Under the pieces are notes generated by a model, which did not search any database, was not told the origin of the DNA, and worked only from the letters and a program-made list of their open reading frames with translations. A stretch of DNA of 64,000 bases from JACCTU01 sp963809175. Lineage in GTDB: Bacteria > Actinomycetota > Thermoleophilia > Gaiellales > Gaiellaceae. Every line of letters starts with the position of its first letter. The first letter of the stretch is position 1. Shown here piece by piece: positions 5,790 to 15,589 of the stretch. The position numbers were made by a program, and so were the translations under genes. Location of the stretch: positions 1,054,001 to 1,118,000 of the forward strand of contig CAWEIK010000001.1 of NCBI GenBank assembly GCA_963809175.1. The letters are read 5' to 3'.

Positions 5790-6311
5790 ATGGCTGGGCT
5801 CGAACGGGTCGACGTCACCGAGGGCGACATCACGACCCAACGCGTGGACGCGATCGTCAACGCGGCGAACAGTTCGCTCCTCGGCGGCGGAGGCGTCGAC
5901 GGCGCGATTCACCGGGCGGGTGGCCCCGAGATCCTCGACGAGTGCCGCCGGCTCGGCGGGTGCTCGACGGGTCACGCGAAGGCGACGACGGCCGGCCGCT
6001 TGTCGGCGCGCCACGTGATCCATACGGTGGGCCCTGTCTGGACCGGCGGGAACGCGGGCGAGGACGAGCTGCTCGCCGCATGTCACGTGAACGCGCTTGC
6101 CGTCGCGTCCGAGCTGGGGTGCCGAACGGTCGCGTTTCCTGCCATCTCGACCGGCATCTTCAAGTTCCCGGTCGATCGAGCCGCGCGGATCGCTATCGCG
6201 ACCACAGCCGAAGAGCTCGAGCGGCGGCAGTCGATTGAGCGCGTCACGTTCGTGCTGTTCGGCCGCGACTCGTACGACATCTTCGCCCAGACGCTTGCTC
6301 ACGGCCTGTAA
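5790..6311 (+). CDS. Macrodomain protein (ADP-ribose / O-acetyl-ADP-ribose hydrolase type)
   Basis: The 173-residue protein is a single macrodomain. It shows the ligand-binding core N-A-A-N near residue 24, then G-G-G-G-V-D-G-A-I-H. A second loop F-P-A-I-S-T-G-I-F follows near residue 115. This resembles YmdB and the MacroD type, which bind ADP-ribose and remove it from acetyl groups, proteins or nucleic-acid ends. It starts at ATG 5790 (GTG 5784 is an alternative) right after the tRNA array. It may be co-transcribed with the tRNAs, but the spacing alone does not prove it. Confidence 0.9.
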   Translation: MAGLERVDVTEGDITTQRVDAIVNAANSSLLGGGGVDGAIHRAGGPEILDECRRLGGCSTGHAKATTAGRLSARHVIHTVGPVWTGGNAGEDELLAACHVNALAVASELGCRTVAFPAISTGIFKFPVDRAARIAIATTAEELERRQSIERVTFVLFGRDSYDIFAQTLAHGL

Positions 6312-6359
6312 CTGCGTGATCCGTACAACGACTTGAGGGCCGCGCGAGCGGCCCTCAGT

Positions 6360-7385
6360 TCATTCTCTGCTCGAGTTCGCCCAGAGGTTGATCTCGCTCT
6401 CCGTCGCGTAGCGGTCGATCTCGGCCAGCTCTTCGTCGGTGAAGTCGGGGTTGTCGAGCGCTCCGACGTTGGCCTCGAGCTGCGCGACGCTGCTCGCTCC
6501 GACGAGCGTCGACGTCACGCGCGGATCGCGCAGCGTCCACGCGAGCGCCATCTGCGCGAGCGTCTGGCCACGGCGCGCAGCGATGTCGTTCAGTGCGCGA
6601 ATCTTGGCGAGCGTCTGGTCGGTGAGCAGATCCGGCGAGAGGGAGCCCGGGCGGCTGGCGCGCGAGCCCTCGGGGATCCCGTTCAGGTAGCGGTCGGTCA
6701 GCATGCCCTGGGCCAGGGGCGAGAACGTGATGCAGCCGACGCCGAGCTCGCCCAACGTGTCGAGCAGGTCGCCCTCGATCCAGCGGTTCAGCATCGAGTA
6801 CGAGGGCTGGTGGATCAGCAAAGGCGTTCCCAGGTCGCGCAGGATCGTCGCCGCCTCGCGGGTCTTCTCCGCCGAGTACGACGAGATCCCGACGTAGAGC
6901 GCCTTGCCCTGCCGCACCGCAGTGTCGAGCGCGCCCATCGTCTCCTCGAGCGGGGTGTCCGGGTCGAACCGGTGCGAGTAGAAGATGTCGACGTACTCGA
7001 GGCCGAGCCGCTCGAGGCTCTGGTCGAGGCTCGCGAGCAGGTACTTGCGCGAGCCCCACTCGCCGTACGGACCGGGCCACATGTCGTACCCCGCCTTCGA
7101 CGAGACGACGAGCTCGTCGCGGTACGGCGCGAAGTCGTCGCGGAGCAGGCGGCCGAAGTTCTCCTCCGCGGAGCCGTACGGCGGGCCGTAGTTGTTGGCG
7201 AGGTCGAAGTGCGTGATCCCGAGGTCGAACGCCCGTCGCGCGATCGCGCGGATCGTGTCGAGCGGGCGGTCGTGCCCGAAGTTCTGCCAGAGGCCGAGGG
7301 ACACCCCCGGGAGCTGGAGACCGCTGCGCCCGCAGCGGTTGTAGGTCATCCGCTCGTAGCGGTCTGCGGCCGGCCAGACATCCAT
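6360..7385 (-). CDS. Aldo/keto reductase, YghZ/L-glyceraldehyde-3-phosphate reductase type
   Basis: The 341-residue protein follows E. coli YghZ closely along its length: S-L-G-L-W-Q-N-F-G-H near the start, then F-D-L-A-N-N-Y-G-P-P with the catalytic Asp and Tyr, and S-K-A-G-Y-D-M-W-P-G with the catalytic Lys. A subunit-contact stretch F-Y-S-H-R-F-D and the C-terminal NADPH site G-A-S-S-V-A-Q-L-E-A-N-V follow. It should reduce small aldehydes with NADPH in the cytoplasm. The start at 7385 gives the family's normal length. Its gene is divergent from nhaA, starting 41 bases away. Confidence 0.92.
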   Translation of the reverse strand: MDVWPAADRYERMTYNRCGRSGLQLPGVSLGLWQNFGHDRPLDTIRAIARRAFDLGITHFDLANNYGPPYGSAEENFGRLLRDDFAPYRDELVVSSKAGYDMWPGPYGEWGSRKYLLASLDQSLERLGLEYVDIFYSHRFDPDTPLEETMGALDTAVRQGKALYVGISSYSAEKTREAATILRDLGTPLLIHQPSYSMLNRWIEGDLLDTLGELGVGCITFSPLAQGMLTDRYLNGIPEGSRASRPGSLSPDLLTDQTLAKIRALNDIAARRGQTLAQMALAWTLRDPRVTSTLVGASSVAQLEANVGALDNPDFTDEELAEIDRYATESEINLWANSSRE

Positions 7386-7426
7386 GGGTGCCCCCAACGA
7401 TACGCGGCCGTGATTACCTGCGGTCG

Positions 7427-9323
7427 ATGAGTCGTGACTCGACCAGCGAGCCCGCGGCCTTCTCCGGGAAAACCGCGTGGGCGCGGAGTCTGGAGACGCC
7501 GCTGCGCTCGTTTCTGCGCACCGAGACCGGCGGCGCGGCGGTCCTGCTCGCCGCGACCGTCGCAGCACTGGTGTGGGTCAACGTCGACGCAGTCCTCGTA
7601 CGAGTCGTTTTGGGAGACGACGCTCTCGATCGATCTCGGCGGATCCGGCATTGCTCTCGATCTGCGCGAGTGGGTGAACAGCGGGCTGATGACGTTCTTC
7701 TTCTTCGTCGTCGGGCTCGAGGCGCGGCGGGAGTTCGATCTCGGCGAGCTCCGGGAGCGGCGCCGGTTTGCGTTGCCGCTGCTCGCCGGGATCGGCGGCA
7801 TGGCGGTGGCGGTCGCTGTCTACCTCGCGTTCAACGCCGGCCATTCGTCCGCGACAGGCTGGGGGATCGCGATGTCGACCGACACCGCGTTCGCGCTCGG
7901 ACTGCTCGCGCTCGTCGGGCCGCGCTTTCCCGACCGCCTGCGGGCGTTCATGCTCACCGTCGTCGTGGTCGACGACATCGTTGCGCTCGTCGTCATCGCG
8001 ACCGTCTACACGGAGCAGGTCTCCGTCTCGGCGCTGATCGTCGCGTTCGGCCTGTTCGCCGCCGTGCTCGTCCTCAAGGCGCTCAGGGTGCGGATTGGGC
8101 TGGTCTACGTGGCGCTGGGCGCGGCCGTCTGGGTGGCGCTCCTCGAGTCGGGTGTGGAGCCGGTCGTGGTCGGTCTCGCGTTCGGCCTGCTGACCTACGC
8201 CTACCCGGTGGGACGATCGGATCTCGAGCGCGCCACCGAGCAGTTCCGCGCGTTCCGCGAGCAGCCCACACCAGAGCTCGCGCGCTCCGCCGGCCTGGGA
8301 CTCAGGTCCGCGGTCTCACCGAACGAGCGCCTGCAGCAGCTCTACCACCCTTGGACGAGTTACGTCATCGTGCCGCTGTTCGCGCTCGCAAACGCCGGCA
8401 TCGCCATCGACGCCGACTTCCTCGCCGAGGCGTTCACGTCGCCGATCACGCTCGGGATCCTGTTCGGCTACGTCGTCGGCAAGCCGGTCGGAATCCTCGG
8501 GGCGTCGTGGCTGGTCACTCGGCTGAGCCACGGACAGCTGCGGCCGCCGGTGGGCTGGGCAGCGGTCGCCGGTGGCGGCACGATCGCCGGCATCGGCTTC
8601 ACGGTCGCTCTGCTCGTCGCGACGATCGCCTTCGACGGGCCTCAGCTCGAGGAGGCCAAGCTCGGCATCCTCAGCGCTGCGCTCTCCGCAGCGCTCGTCA
8701 CCTGGCTGCTGTTCCGCGCCACTGCGCTGCTGCCGCGGCGTCTGCGCATCCACGCACTCCTCGGCACGGCCGAGCCGCTCGTGGATCTCTACATCGACGT
8801 CGATCCGGAGCGCGACCACATCCGCGGTCCGATCGACGCACCCGTCACGGTCGTCGAGTACGGCGACTTCGAGTGCCCGTACTGCGGGCGGGCCGAGCCG
8901 TTCGTTCGCGAGCTCCTCCGCGAGTTCGCCGACGTCCGCTACGTCTGGCGGCATCTCCCGCTGACCGACGTCCACCCCCGCGCGCAGCTCGCCGCCGAAG
9001 CGGCCGAGGCGGCCGCCGCGCAGGGCGCCTTCTGGGAGCTGCACGACCTGCTGCTCGCCCACCAGGACGCTCTCGGCCCGAGCGACCTCATGGGCTACGC
9101 CGAGCAGCTCGGCCTCGACCGCGACCGCTTCACCGCCGCGTTACGTGAGCACGCTGGCGCCGTCCACGTCGCCGAGGATGTCGACAGCGCCGACCTCAGC
9201 GGCGTGTCGGGCACGCCGACCTTCTTCATCAACGGCCGACGGCACTACGGCGCCTACGACACCGCCACGCTCTCGGCCGCGGTGCGGGCGGCCGGCGCGC
9301 GGACTGAGCTGCGGGACTCGTGA
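7427..9323 (+). CDS. nhaA: NhaA Na+/H+ antiporter fused to DsbA-like thioredoxin domain, one frameshift
   Basis: From ATG 7427 the protein runs about 55 residues to near 7590, where one extra base shifts the frame. The rest continues in the other frame to 9323, about 630 residues in all. Residues about 30-430 are the NhaA antiporter, with F-F-F-F-V-V-G-L-E, S-T-D-T-A-F-A-L-G and the V-V-V-D-D-I paired aspartates that carry Na+ and H+. From about 460 a DsbA-type domain follows with active site C-P-Y-C near residue 482 and a cis-Pro G-T-P-T-F loop. NhaA-thioredoxin fusions are known in actinobacteria. The thioredoxin part may act on redox partners at the membrane. The frameshift may be an assembly error. 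Confidence 0.88.
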
Positions 9324-9410
9324 CGCGAATCACCCTGACCGGATGAGGCGTGCCGACGCTCCTTCCTGGATGGTGCTGGGCTAAGAGGGATCGCGACCTT
9401 GGAGGAAGGG

Positions 9411-10955
9411 ATGGCGGAACCGCAGAAGCCGAACATCCTCGTCATCTGGGGCGACGACATCGGCATCACGAACCTGAGCTGCTACAGCGACGGGCTGATG
9501 GGGTACCGGACGCCGAACATCGACCGGATCGCGGACGAGGGGATGCGGTTCACCGATTCGTACGGCGAGCAGAGCTGCACCGCGGGACGGTCGTCGTTCA
9601 TCACGGGCCAGAGCGTCTATCGCACCGGCTTGAGCAAGGTCGGTTTCCCTGGCCTGGACATCGGTCTCCAGGCCGAGGACGTGACGATCGCCGAGCTGCT
9701 GAAGCCGCTCGGCTACGCGACGGGGCAGTTCGGCAAGAACCATCTCGGCGACCTGAACAAGTACCTGCCGACCGTGCATGGCTTCGACGAGTTCTTCGGC
9801 AATCTCTACCACCTGAACGCCGAGGAGGAGCCGGAGCTGCCGAACTGGCCGTCGCTCGACGACTTTCCGGGGTACAACGAGCGATTTCGTCCGCGCGGCG
9901 TCATCCACTCCTGGGCGACGGACGAAGACGACGACACGGAAGAGGAGCGCTTCGGCCGGATCGGCAAGCAGCGGATCGAGGACACCGGTCCGCTGACGAA
10001 GAAGCGGATGGAGACGATCGACGACGAGGTGCTCGAGCACGGTCTCGACTTCATCGAGCGCCAGCACGCAGCGGGCACCCCGTTCTTCGTCTGGCTCAAC
10101 ACGACGCACATGCACCTGCGGACGCATCCGAAGCCGGAGAGCGTCGGGCAGGCAGGGCGCTGGCAGTCGACCTATCACGACACGATGATCGATCACGACA
10201 AGCTGGTCGGCACCGTTCTGGACAAGCTCGACGAGCTCGGGATCGCCGAGAACACGATCGTCGTCTACTCGACCGACAATGGGCCGCACATGAACACGTG
10301 GCCGGATGCGGGCATGACGCCGTTCCGGAGCGAGAAGAACACGAACTGGGAAGGCGCCTTCCGCATACCCGAGCTGATCCGATGGCCCGGCAAGATCGCA
10401 GCGGGAGCGGTCTCCAACGAGATCGTCCAGCACCACGACTGGCTGCCGACCTTCCTCGCGGCCGCCGGCGAACCTGACGTCGTCGACAAGCTGAAGGCGG
10501 GCCACGAGGTCGGCGACACGACCTTCAAGGTCCACATCGACGGTTACAACCTGCTCCCGTACCTGACCGGTGAGACGGACAAGAGCCCGAGGCAGGGGCT
10601 CGTCTACTACTCCGACGACGGCGACGTGCTCGCGCTCCGGTTCGACAACTGGAAGGTCGTCTTCATGGAACAGCGCGCGGAGGGGTCGTTGCGGATCTGG
10701 GCCGAACCCTTCGTGCAGCTGCGCGTCCCGAAGCTGTTCAATCTCCGCACCGACCCGTTCGAGCGTGCCGACGTGACCTCGAACACCTACTACGACTGGT
10801 TCATCGACAACGACTACATCGCGCTGGCTGCGACCGCCATCGTCACGCAGTTCCTCGCGACTTTCGAGGAGTTTCCACCGCGCCAGAAGGCGGCGAGCTT
10901 CACGATCGACCAGGTCGTCGAGAAGCTCCAGGCGGCGCTCGCGTCCGGTCGTTGA
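9411..10955 (+). CDS. Type I sulfatase (arylsulfatase family)
   Basis: The 514-residue enzyme has the N-terminal metal site I-L-V-I-W-G-D-D and the sulfatase signature C-T-A-G-R near residue 56. That cysteine is the residue converted to formylglycine. A second conserved block V-V-Y-S-T-D-N-G and an N-T-T-H-M-H motif follow. Sulfatases hydrolyse sulfate esters using Ca2+ and formylglycine. A ribosome binding site GGAGGAAG lies just before the ATG. No signal peptide is seen, so it is predicted cytoplasmic. It heads an operon with a HAD phosphatase and a formylglycine-generating enzyme that would activate it. Confidence 0.92.
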   Translation: MAEPQKPNILVIWGDDIGITNLSCYSDGLMGYRTPNIDRIADEGMRFTDSYGEQSCTAGRSSFITGQSVYRTGLSKVGFPGLDIGLQAEDVTIAELLKPLGYATGQFGKNHLGDLNKYLPTVHGFDEFFGNLYHLNAEEEPELPNWPSLDDFPGYNERFRPRGVIHSWATDEDDDTEEERFGRIGKQRIEDTGPLTKKRMETIDDEVLEHGLDFIERQHAAGTPFFVWLNTTHMHLRTHPKPESVGQAGRWQSTYHDTMIDHDKLVGTVLDKLDELGIAENTIVVYSTDNGPHMNTWPDAGMTPFRSEKNTNWEGAFRIPELIRWPGKIAAGAVSNEIVQHHDWLPTFLAAAGEPDVVDKLKAGHEVGDTTFKVHIDGYNLLPYLTGETDKSPRQGLVYYSDDGDVLALRFDNWKVVFMEQRAEGSLRIWAEPFVQLRVPKLFNLRTDPFERADVTSNTYYDWFIDNDYIALAATAIVTQFLATFEEFPPRQKAASFTIDQVVEKLQAALASGR

Positions 10956-11882
10956 GGTTGAGCGAGCCGCTCGCGTCCTGGAACGACCGGCCCGCCAGGG
11001 ACGCCGTGCTCGACTTCGTCGAGCGCGTGTCTACGGACGGCGTGCCGCCGGACGAGCGCGTCGCCGTCTTCGACAACGACGGCACCCTCTGGTGCGAGAA
11101 GCCGCTGCCGATCCAGGCCGACTTCATCCTGCGCCGGCTCCACGAGATGGCGGAGGCCGACCCCGCTCTTCGCGAGCGGCAGCCGTGGAAGGCGGCGTAC
11201 GAGCGGGACTACGCCTGGCTGGGGAGCGGTGATGGAAGAGCACTACGCCGGCGACGACACGAACGTGCGCACGCTCCTCGGCGGCGTGCTCGCCGCGCAC
11301 GCGGGAATCGGGGTCGACGACTTCGAGCAGCAGGCGGACGCGTTCCTGCGCTCGGCGCAGCACCCGACGCTGGGCCGCGGGTACCTCGCGTGCGCGTACG
11401 AGCCGATGGTCGAGCTCTTGCATTACCTGGAGGAAAACCGGTTCTCGAACTACATCGCGTCGGGTGGCGGCCGCGACTTCATGCGGCCGATCAGCGACGA
11501 GCTGTACGGCATCCCGCGCGATCGGGTGATCGGGAGCTCGACCGCGCTCGACTACGTGCACGACGACAACGGCGGCGCGATCATGCGCAAGCCGGAGGCC
11601 GACGTCTTCGACGACGGACCGCAGAAGCCCGTCCGGATCTGGAGCCGCGTCGGTCGCCGGCCACTCCTCGCCGCGGGCAACTCGAACGGCGACATCCAGA
11701 TGCTCGACTTCGCGCAGCACGCGACCAAGCCGACGCTGCGCCTGCTCGTCCTGCACGACGACGGCGAGCGTGAGTTCGACTACACGGCGGGCGCCGAGAA
11801 AGCACTCGAGCGAGCGCGGACGGAGCGCTGGACCGTGGTCAGCATGGCAAAGGACTGGTCGACCGTCTTCCCGGGCGAGTGA
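10952..11882 (+). CDS. HAD-superfamily phosphatase, one frameshift
   Basis: The start is TTG 10952, overlapping the sulfatase stop. Residues about 38-44 hold the nucleophile motif V-F-D-N-D-G-T-L. The frame changes near 11225 and continues through I-A-S-G-G-G-R-D (motif II region) and A-A-G-N-S-N-G-D-I-Q (the motif with acidic Mg2+ ligands) to TGA 11880-11882, overlapping the next start. HAD enzymes of this kind dephosphorylate small metabolites. The operon position suggests a role together with the sulfatase, on an unknown substrate. Only one base needs correcting to restore the gene. Confidence 0.8.
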
Positions 11883-12808
11883 CCGTCGACGACCTGGTTC
11901 ACGTCGGCGGAACCACGTTCCGCATGGGCTCCGACGCCCACTATCCGGAGGAGGCCCCCGCACACCGCGTCGGCGTCGACGACTTCTGGATCGACAGGCT
12001 CCCGGTGACGAATTCGCAGTTCGCGGCCTTCGTCGAGCAGACGGGCTACGTGACGGTCGCCGAGCGACCGCTCGACCCGAACGACTTCCCCGGCGCGCCG
12101 GCGGAGAACCTCGTGCCCGGCTCGCTCGTCTTCACCAGGACCGAGGGGCCCGTCGACCTGCGCCACCTCAGCGCCTGGTGGACGTGGACACCGGGTGCGT
12201 GCTGGAGGCATCCGGACGGGCCGGCCAGCTCGACCGACGAGCGTGGCGATCACCCCGTCGTGCACGTCGCCTTCGAGGACGCGGAGGCGTACGCCGCCTG
12301 GGCGGGCAAGGAGCTGCCGAGCGAGGCGGAGTGGGAGCTCGCAGCCCGCGGCGGACTCGAAGGGTGCGAGTTCGCTTGGGGCGACCGGCCGGAGGCGCCC
12401 GGCGAGCGGCTCGCCAACTACTGGCACGGCGACTTCCCCTGGCGTCCCGCGCCCGGCTACGGCACGCGCACGCCGGTCGGCTCGTTCCCGGCCAACGGGC
12501 TCGGGTTGTTCGACATGGCCGGCAACGTCTGGGAGTGGACGAGCGACTGGTACAACACTCGACATCCGAACGAAGCCGAGAAACCGTGCTGCGTCCCGCA
12601 GAACCCGCGCGGGCCGGGCGTCGAGTCGAGCTACGACGCCGCACAACCGCAGTTCCGGATTCCGCGCAAGGTGGTCAAGGGCGGCTCGTACCTCTGCGCC
12701 GACAGCTACTGCCTGCGTTACCGCCCCGCCGCTCGGCGGCCGCAGATGATCGACACCGGCATGAGCCACGTCGGCATCCGCTGCGTCAGACGCGAACTCG
12801 GATCATGA
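11879..12808 (+). CDS. Formylglycine-generating enzyme (sulfatase activator)
   Basis: The 309-residue protein spans one FGE-sulfatase domain (SUMF1 family). It has the opening G-G-T-T-F-R-M-G-S, the block A-G-N-V-W-E-W near residue 215, and the end G-S-Y-L-C-A-D-S-Y-C-L-R-Y-R. The two cysteines of that end, near 271 and 276, are the copper-binding catalytic pair. It oxidises the sulfatase cysteine to formylglycine. It overlaps the HAD gene (GTGA) and completes the operon with its likely target at 9411. Confidence 0.94.
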   Translation: MTVDDLVHVGGTTFRMGSDAHYPEEAPAHRVGVDDFWIDRLPVTNSQFAAFVEQTGYVTVAERPLDPNDFPGAPAENLVPGSLVFTRTEGPVDLRHLSAWWTWTPGACWRHPDGPASSTDERGDHPVVHVAFEDAEAYAAWAGKELPSEAEWELAARGGLEGCEFAWGDRPEAPGERLANYWHGDFPWRPAPGYGTRTPVGSFPANGLGLFDMAGNVWEWTSDWYNTRHPNEAEKPCCVPQNPRGPGVESSYDAAQPQFRIPRKVVKGGSYLCADSYCLRYRPAARRPQMIDTGMSHVGIRCVRRELGS

Positions 12809-12847
12809 GCTCTCGCCTCGATCGACAGACCGCCGAGTTCCGGGCGC

Positions 12848-14278
12848 ATGCGGCGCGAGATCGAGGAGTCGATCCTTCCGCTCGCGACGTCGGTCGACGG
12901 GAGGCGCTTCGAGTTTCAGGCTTCGCTGCACGGGTTGGAGCTGCAGGTCGGCGGCTACGTCGTGCTCGAGAGCGACGACGGGCGACGGCTCGGCCAGGTC
13001 GTCGCGCTCGAGCTGACCCGCGTCGACGGCTCGGAGCTGACGAGCGGCGACGGATCGGCCGAGCTGCGCACGCGGATGACGCTCCGGTCCGCGAAGGGCG
13101 AGGGCGTCGTCCTCGACGGGGACGGCAAGCCGTTCCACGATGCGCTCGCACGCCCCGCCGAGCCCGCGGAGGTGGCCGAGTGGCTGGCGACGATCCGGCC
13201 GGCGAGAGCGACGCTGACGATCGGCGAGCTCCTGCTTGCGCCGGGTGTGCCGGCGACGCTCGATGCCGGCGGCTTCGACCGCCACACGTTCCTCTGCGGC
13301 CAGTCGGGCTCGGGAAAGACGTACTCGCTCGGGCTGGTGCTGGAGCGGCTGCTCGTGGAGACGGACCTTCGCCTGATCATCCTCGACCCGAACTCCGACT
13401 ACGTCAGGCTCGGCGAGCAACGCGCAGCGGCCGACGCGGAGCTCGCTGCGGGCTATGCCGACGCCGCGAAAGGCGTCGTCGTGCGAAGCGCCGGCGAAGG
13501 TCTCCACCTCCGACTCGACCAGCTCGACCCAAACGCCCGCGCGGCCGCGCTTGCGCTCGACCCGGTGGCCGATCGCGAGGAGTTCGCGCTCGTCGACCAG
13601 TTGCTCGGCGAAGGCAGCACATTCGAAGAGTTGGCGTCGTCGGACGAGCCGCTCGCGCGGGCGCTTCGGCTCAGAGCGGAGAACCTCGGCGTGCCGAGCT
13701 GGCAGCTGTGGGCGCGCGGCAGGGAGGGGTCGCTCGTCGACGACATCGAGCGACGCGATGCGCGCTGTCTCGTCGTCGACCTCGGCTCGCTGTCGACGCG
13801 CGAGGAGCAGGCCGTCGCCGCGGAGGCCGTGCTCGCAACGCTGTGGCGTCGGCGCGCCGACCGCGAGCCCGTCCTCGTCGTGATCGACGAGGCTCACAAC
13901 GTCTGCCCGCAGAAGCCCGACGACCCAGTCACCGCGCTCGTGACCGAGCATGCAATTCGGATCGCTGCCGAGGGTCGGAAGTTCGGCCTCTACCTGCTCG
14001 TCTCGACGCAGCGGCCGCAGAAGGTGCACGAGAACGTCCTCAGCCAGTGCGACAACCTCCTGGTGATGCGGATGAACTCGCTCGCGGATCTCGGCTTCGT
14101 CGGCGACGTGTTCTCGTTCGTCCCGCCGAGCCTGCTCGAGCGCGCGACGGCGTTTCGTCAGGGCGAAGCGCTCGTCGCCGGGAAGATCGCGTCGCATCCG
14201 TCGTTCGTTCGCTTCGGCGCGCGCGTGGCCGAGGAGGGCGGCTCCGACATCCCCGCCGACTGGGCCCGGCCCACCTAG
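12848..14278 (+). CDS. HerA-like ATP-binding protein (DUF87)
   Basis: This 476-residue protein has Walker A G-Q-S-G-S-G-K-T near residue 155 and Walker B V-L-V-V-I-D-E-A-H near 340. An S-T-Q-R-P sensor and the D-N-L-L-V-M-R-M tail follow. This is the HerA/FtsK-type DUF87 ATPase layout, with an N-terminal HAS-barrel-like beta domain. HerA proteins are hexameric DNA translocases often paired with a NurA nuclease or a SIR2 protein. No partner gene is adjacent here. It ends overlapping the convergent ClC gene by three bases. Confidence 0.8.
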   Translation: MRREIEESILPLATSVDGRRFEFQASLHGLELQVGGYVVLESDDGRRLGQVVALELTRVDGSELTSGDGSAELRTRMTLRSAKGEGVVLDGDGKPFHDALARPAEPAEVAEWLATIRPARATLTIGELLLAPGVPATLDAGGFDRHTFLCGQSGSGKTYSLGLVLERLLVETDLRLIILDPNSDYVRLGEQRAAADAELAAGYADAAKGVVVRSAGEGLHLRLDQLDPNARAAALALDPVADREEFALVDQLLGEGSTFEELASSDEPLARALRLRAENLGVPSWQLWARGREGSLVDDIERRDARCLVVDLGSLSTREEQAVAAEAVLATLWRRRADREPVLVVIDEAHNVCPQKPDDPVTALVTEHAIRIAAEGRKFGLYLLVSTQRPQKVHENVLSQCDNLLVMRMNSLADLGFVGDVFSFVPPSLLERATAFRQGEALVAGKIASHPSFVRFGARVAEEGGSDIPADWARPT

Positions 14279-15561
14279 AGCGAGCGTCGCGCCGGGTACT
14301 GCTCGTCGATCGCGGCCATCGTCAACCAGGCCGCAACGGCCGCGAGCGAGGCTGCAGGGACGGCGTCGAGGCCGGCCGTGCCGGCGAGGAGCGCGGCGAA
14401 CAGGACCGATGCGAAGAGCAGGCGCGTCATCGCCACGGTGCCTGCCGCCGTACCGACCGCAACCGCGAGTGTCGGTGACACGTCGAACGCGATCGCCGCG
14501 AGCGTCGTGACCGCGACCCCGAGGAAGATCGCCGGGAAGACTGCGCCGCCCCGGAAGCCGCAGCCGAGACAGACGGCATACGCGAGCGCCTTCGCCGCGA
14601 TCAGCACCAGGACGATTCGGCTCGAATCCTCCGTGACAAGGGCCGGGAGCGACGCCTGACCGGAGAACAGCACGTCCTGCGAGTTCGCACCGAGCCCGTC
14701 GGCCAGGAGCGCCAGGGCACCTGCGGCGAGCCCGCCACCGACGAGCAGCACGGGCATTCCGAGCCGCGCCCGTCCAGGCCCGGCGACCTCGGATGCAACG
14801 CGTCGAACGACCTCGACCAGGAGCGCGATCACGACCCCCGCGCCCACTGCGATCACAAGGTCGCGGAGATGCACTCCCTCATAGGCAGGAAGCCCTGGAA
14901 CCGACAGTGCGGCCGCCTCGATCCCGCCCCAATCGCCGAGCCCGACGAAGATCAGATAGCCGAGCGAGGCAGCGACGAGGCCGGGGATGAGAAACGGGAT
15001 GACGGCGGCGCCGAGGCCGACGCCGGCCTCGAGCAGCAGCATCCCGGCGACAAGCGGCCCGCCGAAGATGGACGAGATGGCCGAGAACGAGCCCGCGGTC
15101 GAGAGCACCTTGCCGTCGCGCGGGTCGGCGCGTGCGAGTGACGCGACCGTGACGCCAACGACCGAGCCGAGGGCGATCAGCGGAGCTTCAGGACCGAGAA
15201 CCGCGCCGAACGCGAGCGTGCCGAGCGCTGCGAGCGCGACGCCCGGCGCATGCGAAAGCGGCGTCGGCTCCACGCTGATCCCGCCGAGCGGCCCGTGGCC
15301 GCCGTCGCCCGGGAGGAGCGTGCGCGCCAGCAGGACGACGCACGCGCCGGCGGCCGGCAGCCCGAGCACGAGATACCACGGTGGGCCGGACGCGTCGAGG
15401 CGCTCGGGGAGGTCGACCCACAGCCAGTGCTCCAGCTCGTGGACGGCGGCCAGGAAGAGCGCGGCCAGCAGCGCGGCGGGAATACCGATGACGGCGCCGA
15501 GCGCGATGAGGTGAAGGGCACGCCGCCTCGAAACGGTCTGGTTTGGCTCGGTTGCGCTCAC
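14275..15561 (-). CDS. ClC-family chloride channel/antiporter
   Basis: The 428-residue membrane protein has about ten hydrophobic segments and ClC landmarks: H-G-P-L-G-G-I-S, a G-A-V-L-G-P-E-A-P motif in the place of G-R-E-G-P, and the C-terminal C-G-F-R-G-G-A-V-F-P block. ClC proteins move Cl- alone or exchange it for protons. The Glu of G-P-E-A-P corresponds to the gating glutamate. The first selectivity motif differs from G-S-G-I-P, so the ion is uncertain. GTG 15561 was chosen because upstream sequence is not protein-like. Confidence 0.82.
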   Translation of the reverse strand: MSATEPNQTVSRRRALHLIALGAVIGIPAALLAALFLAAVHELEHWLWVDLPERLDASGPPWYLVLGLPAAGACVVLLARTLLPGDGGHGPLGGISVEPTPLSHAPGVALAALGTLAFGAVLGPEAPLIALGSVVGVTVASLARADPRDGKVLSTAGSFSAISSIFGGPLVAGMLLLEAGVGLGAAVIPFLIPGLVAASLGYLIFVGLGDWGGIEAAALSVPGLPAYEGVHLRDLVIAVGAGVVIALLVEVVRRVASEVAGPGRARLGMPVLLVGGGLAAGALALLADGLGANSQDVLFSGQASLPALVTEDSSRIVLVLIAAKALAYAVCLGCGFRGGAVFPAIFLGVAVTTLAAIAFDVSPTLAVAVGTAAGTVAMTRLLFASVLFAALLAGTAGLDAVPAASLAAVAAWLTMAAIDEQYPARRSL

Positions 15562-15589
15562 GCGCGCACCGTATCGCGCTGGTTCTCCG

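Noticed and set aside
12848..14278. HerA-SIR2 or HerA-nuclease anti-phage system
   Set aside because: The ATPase is HerA-like, but no SIR2, DUF4297 or nuclease gene lies next to it. The neighbours are a formylglycine-generating enzyme and a ClC channel.
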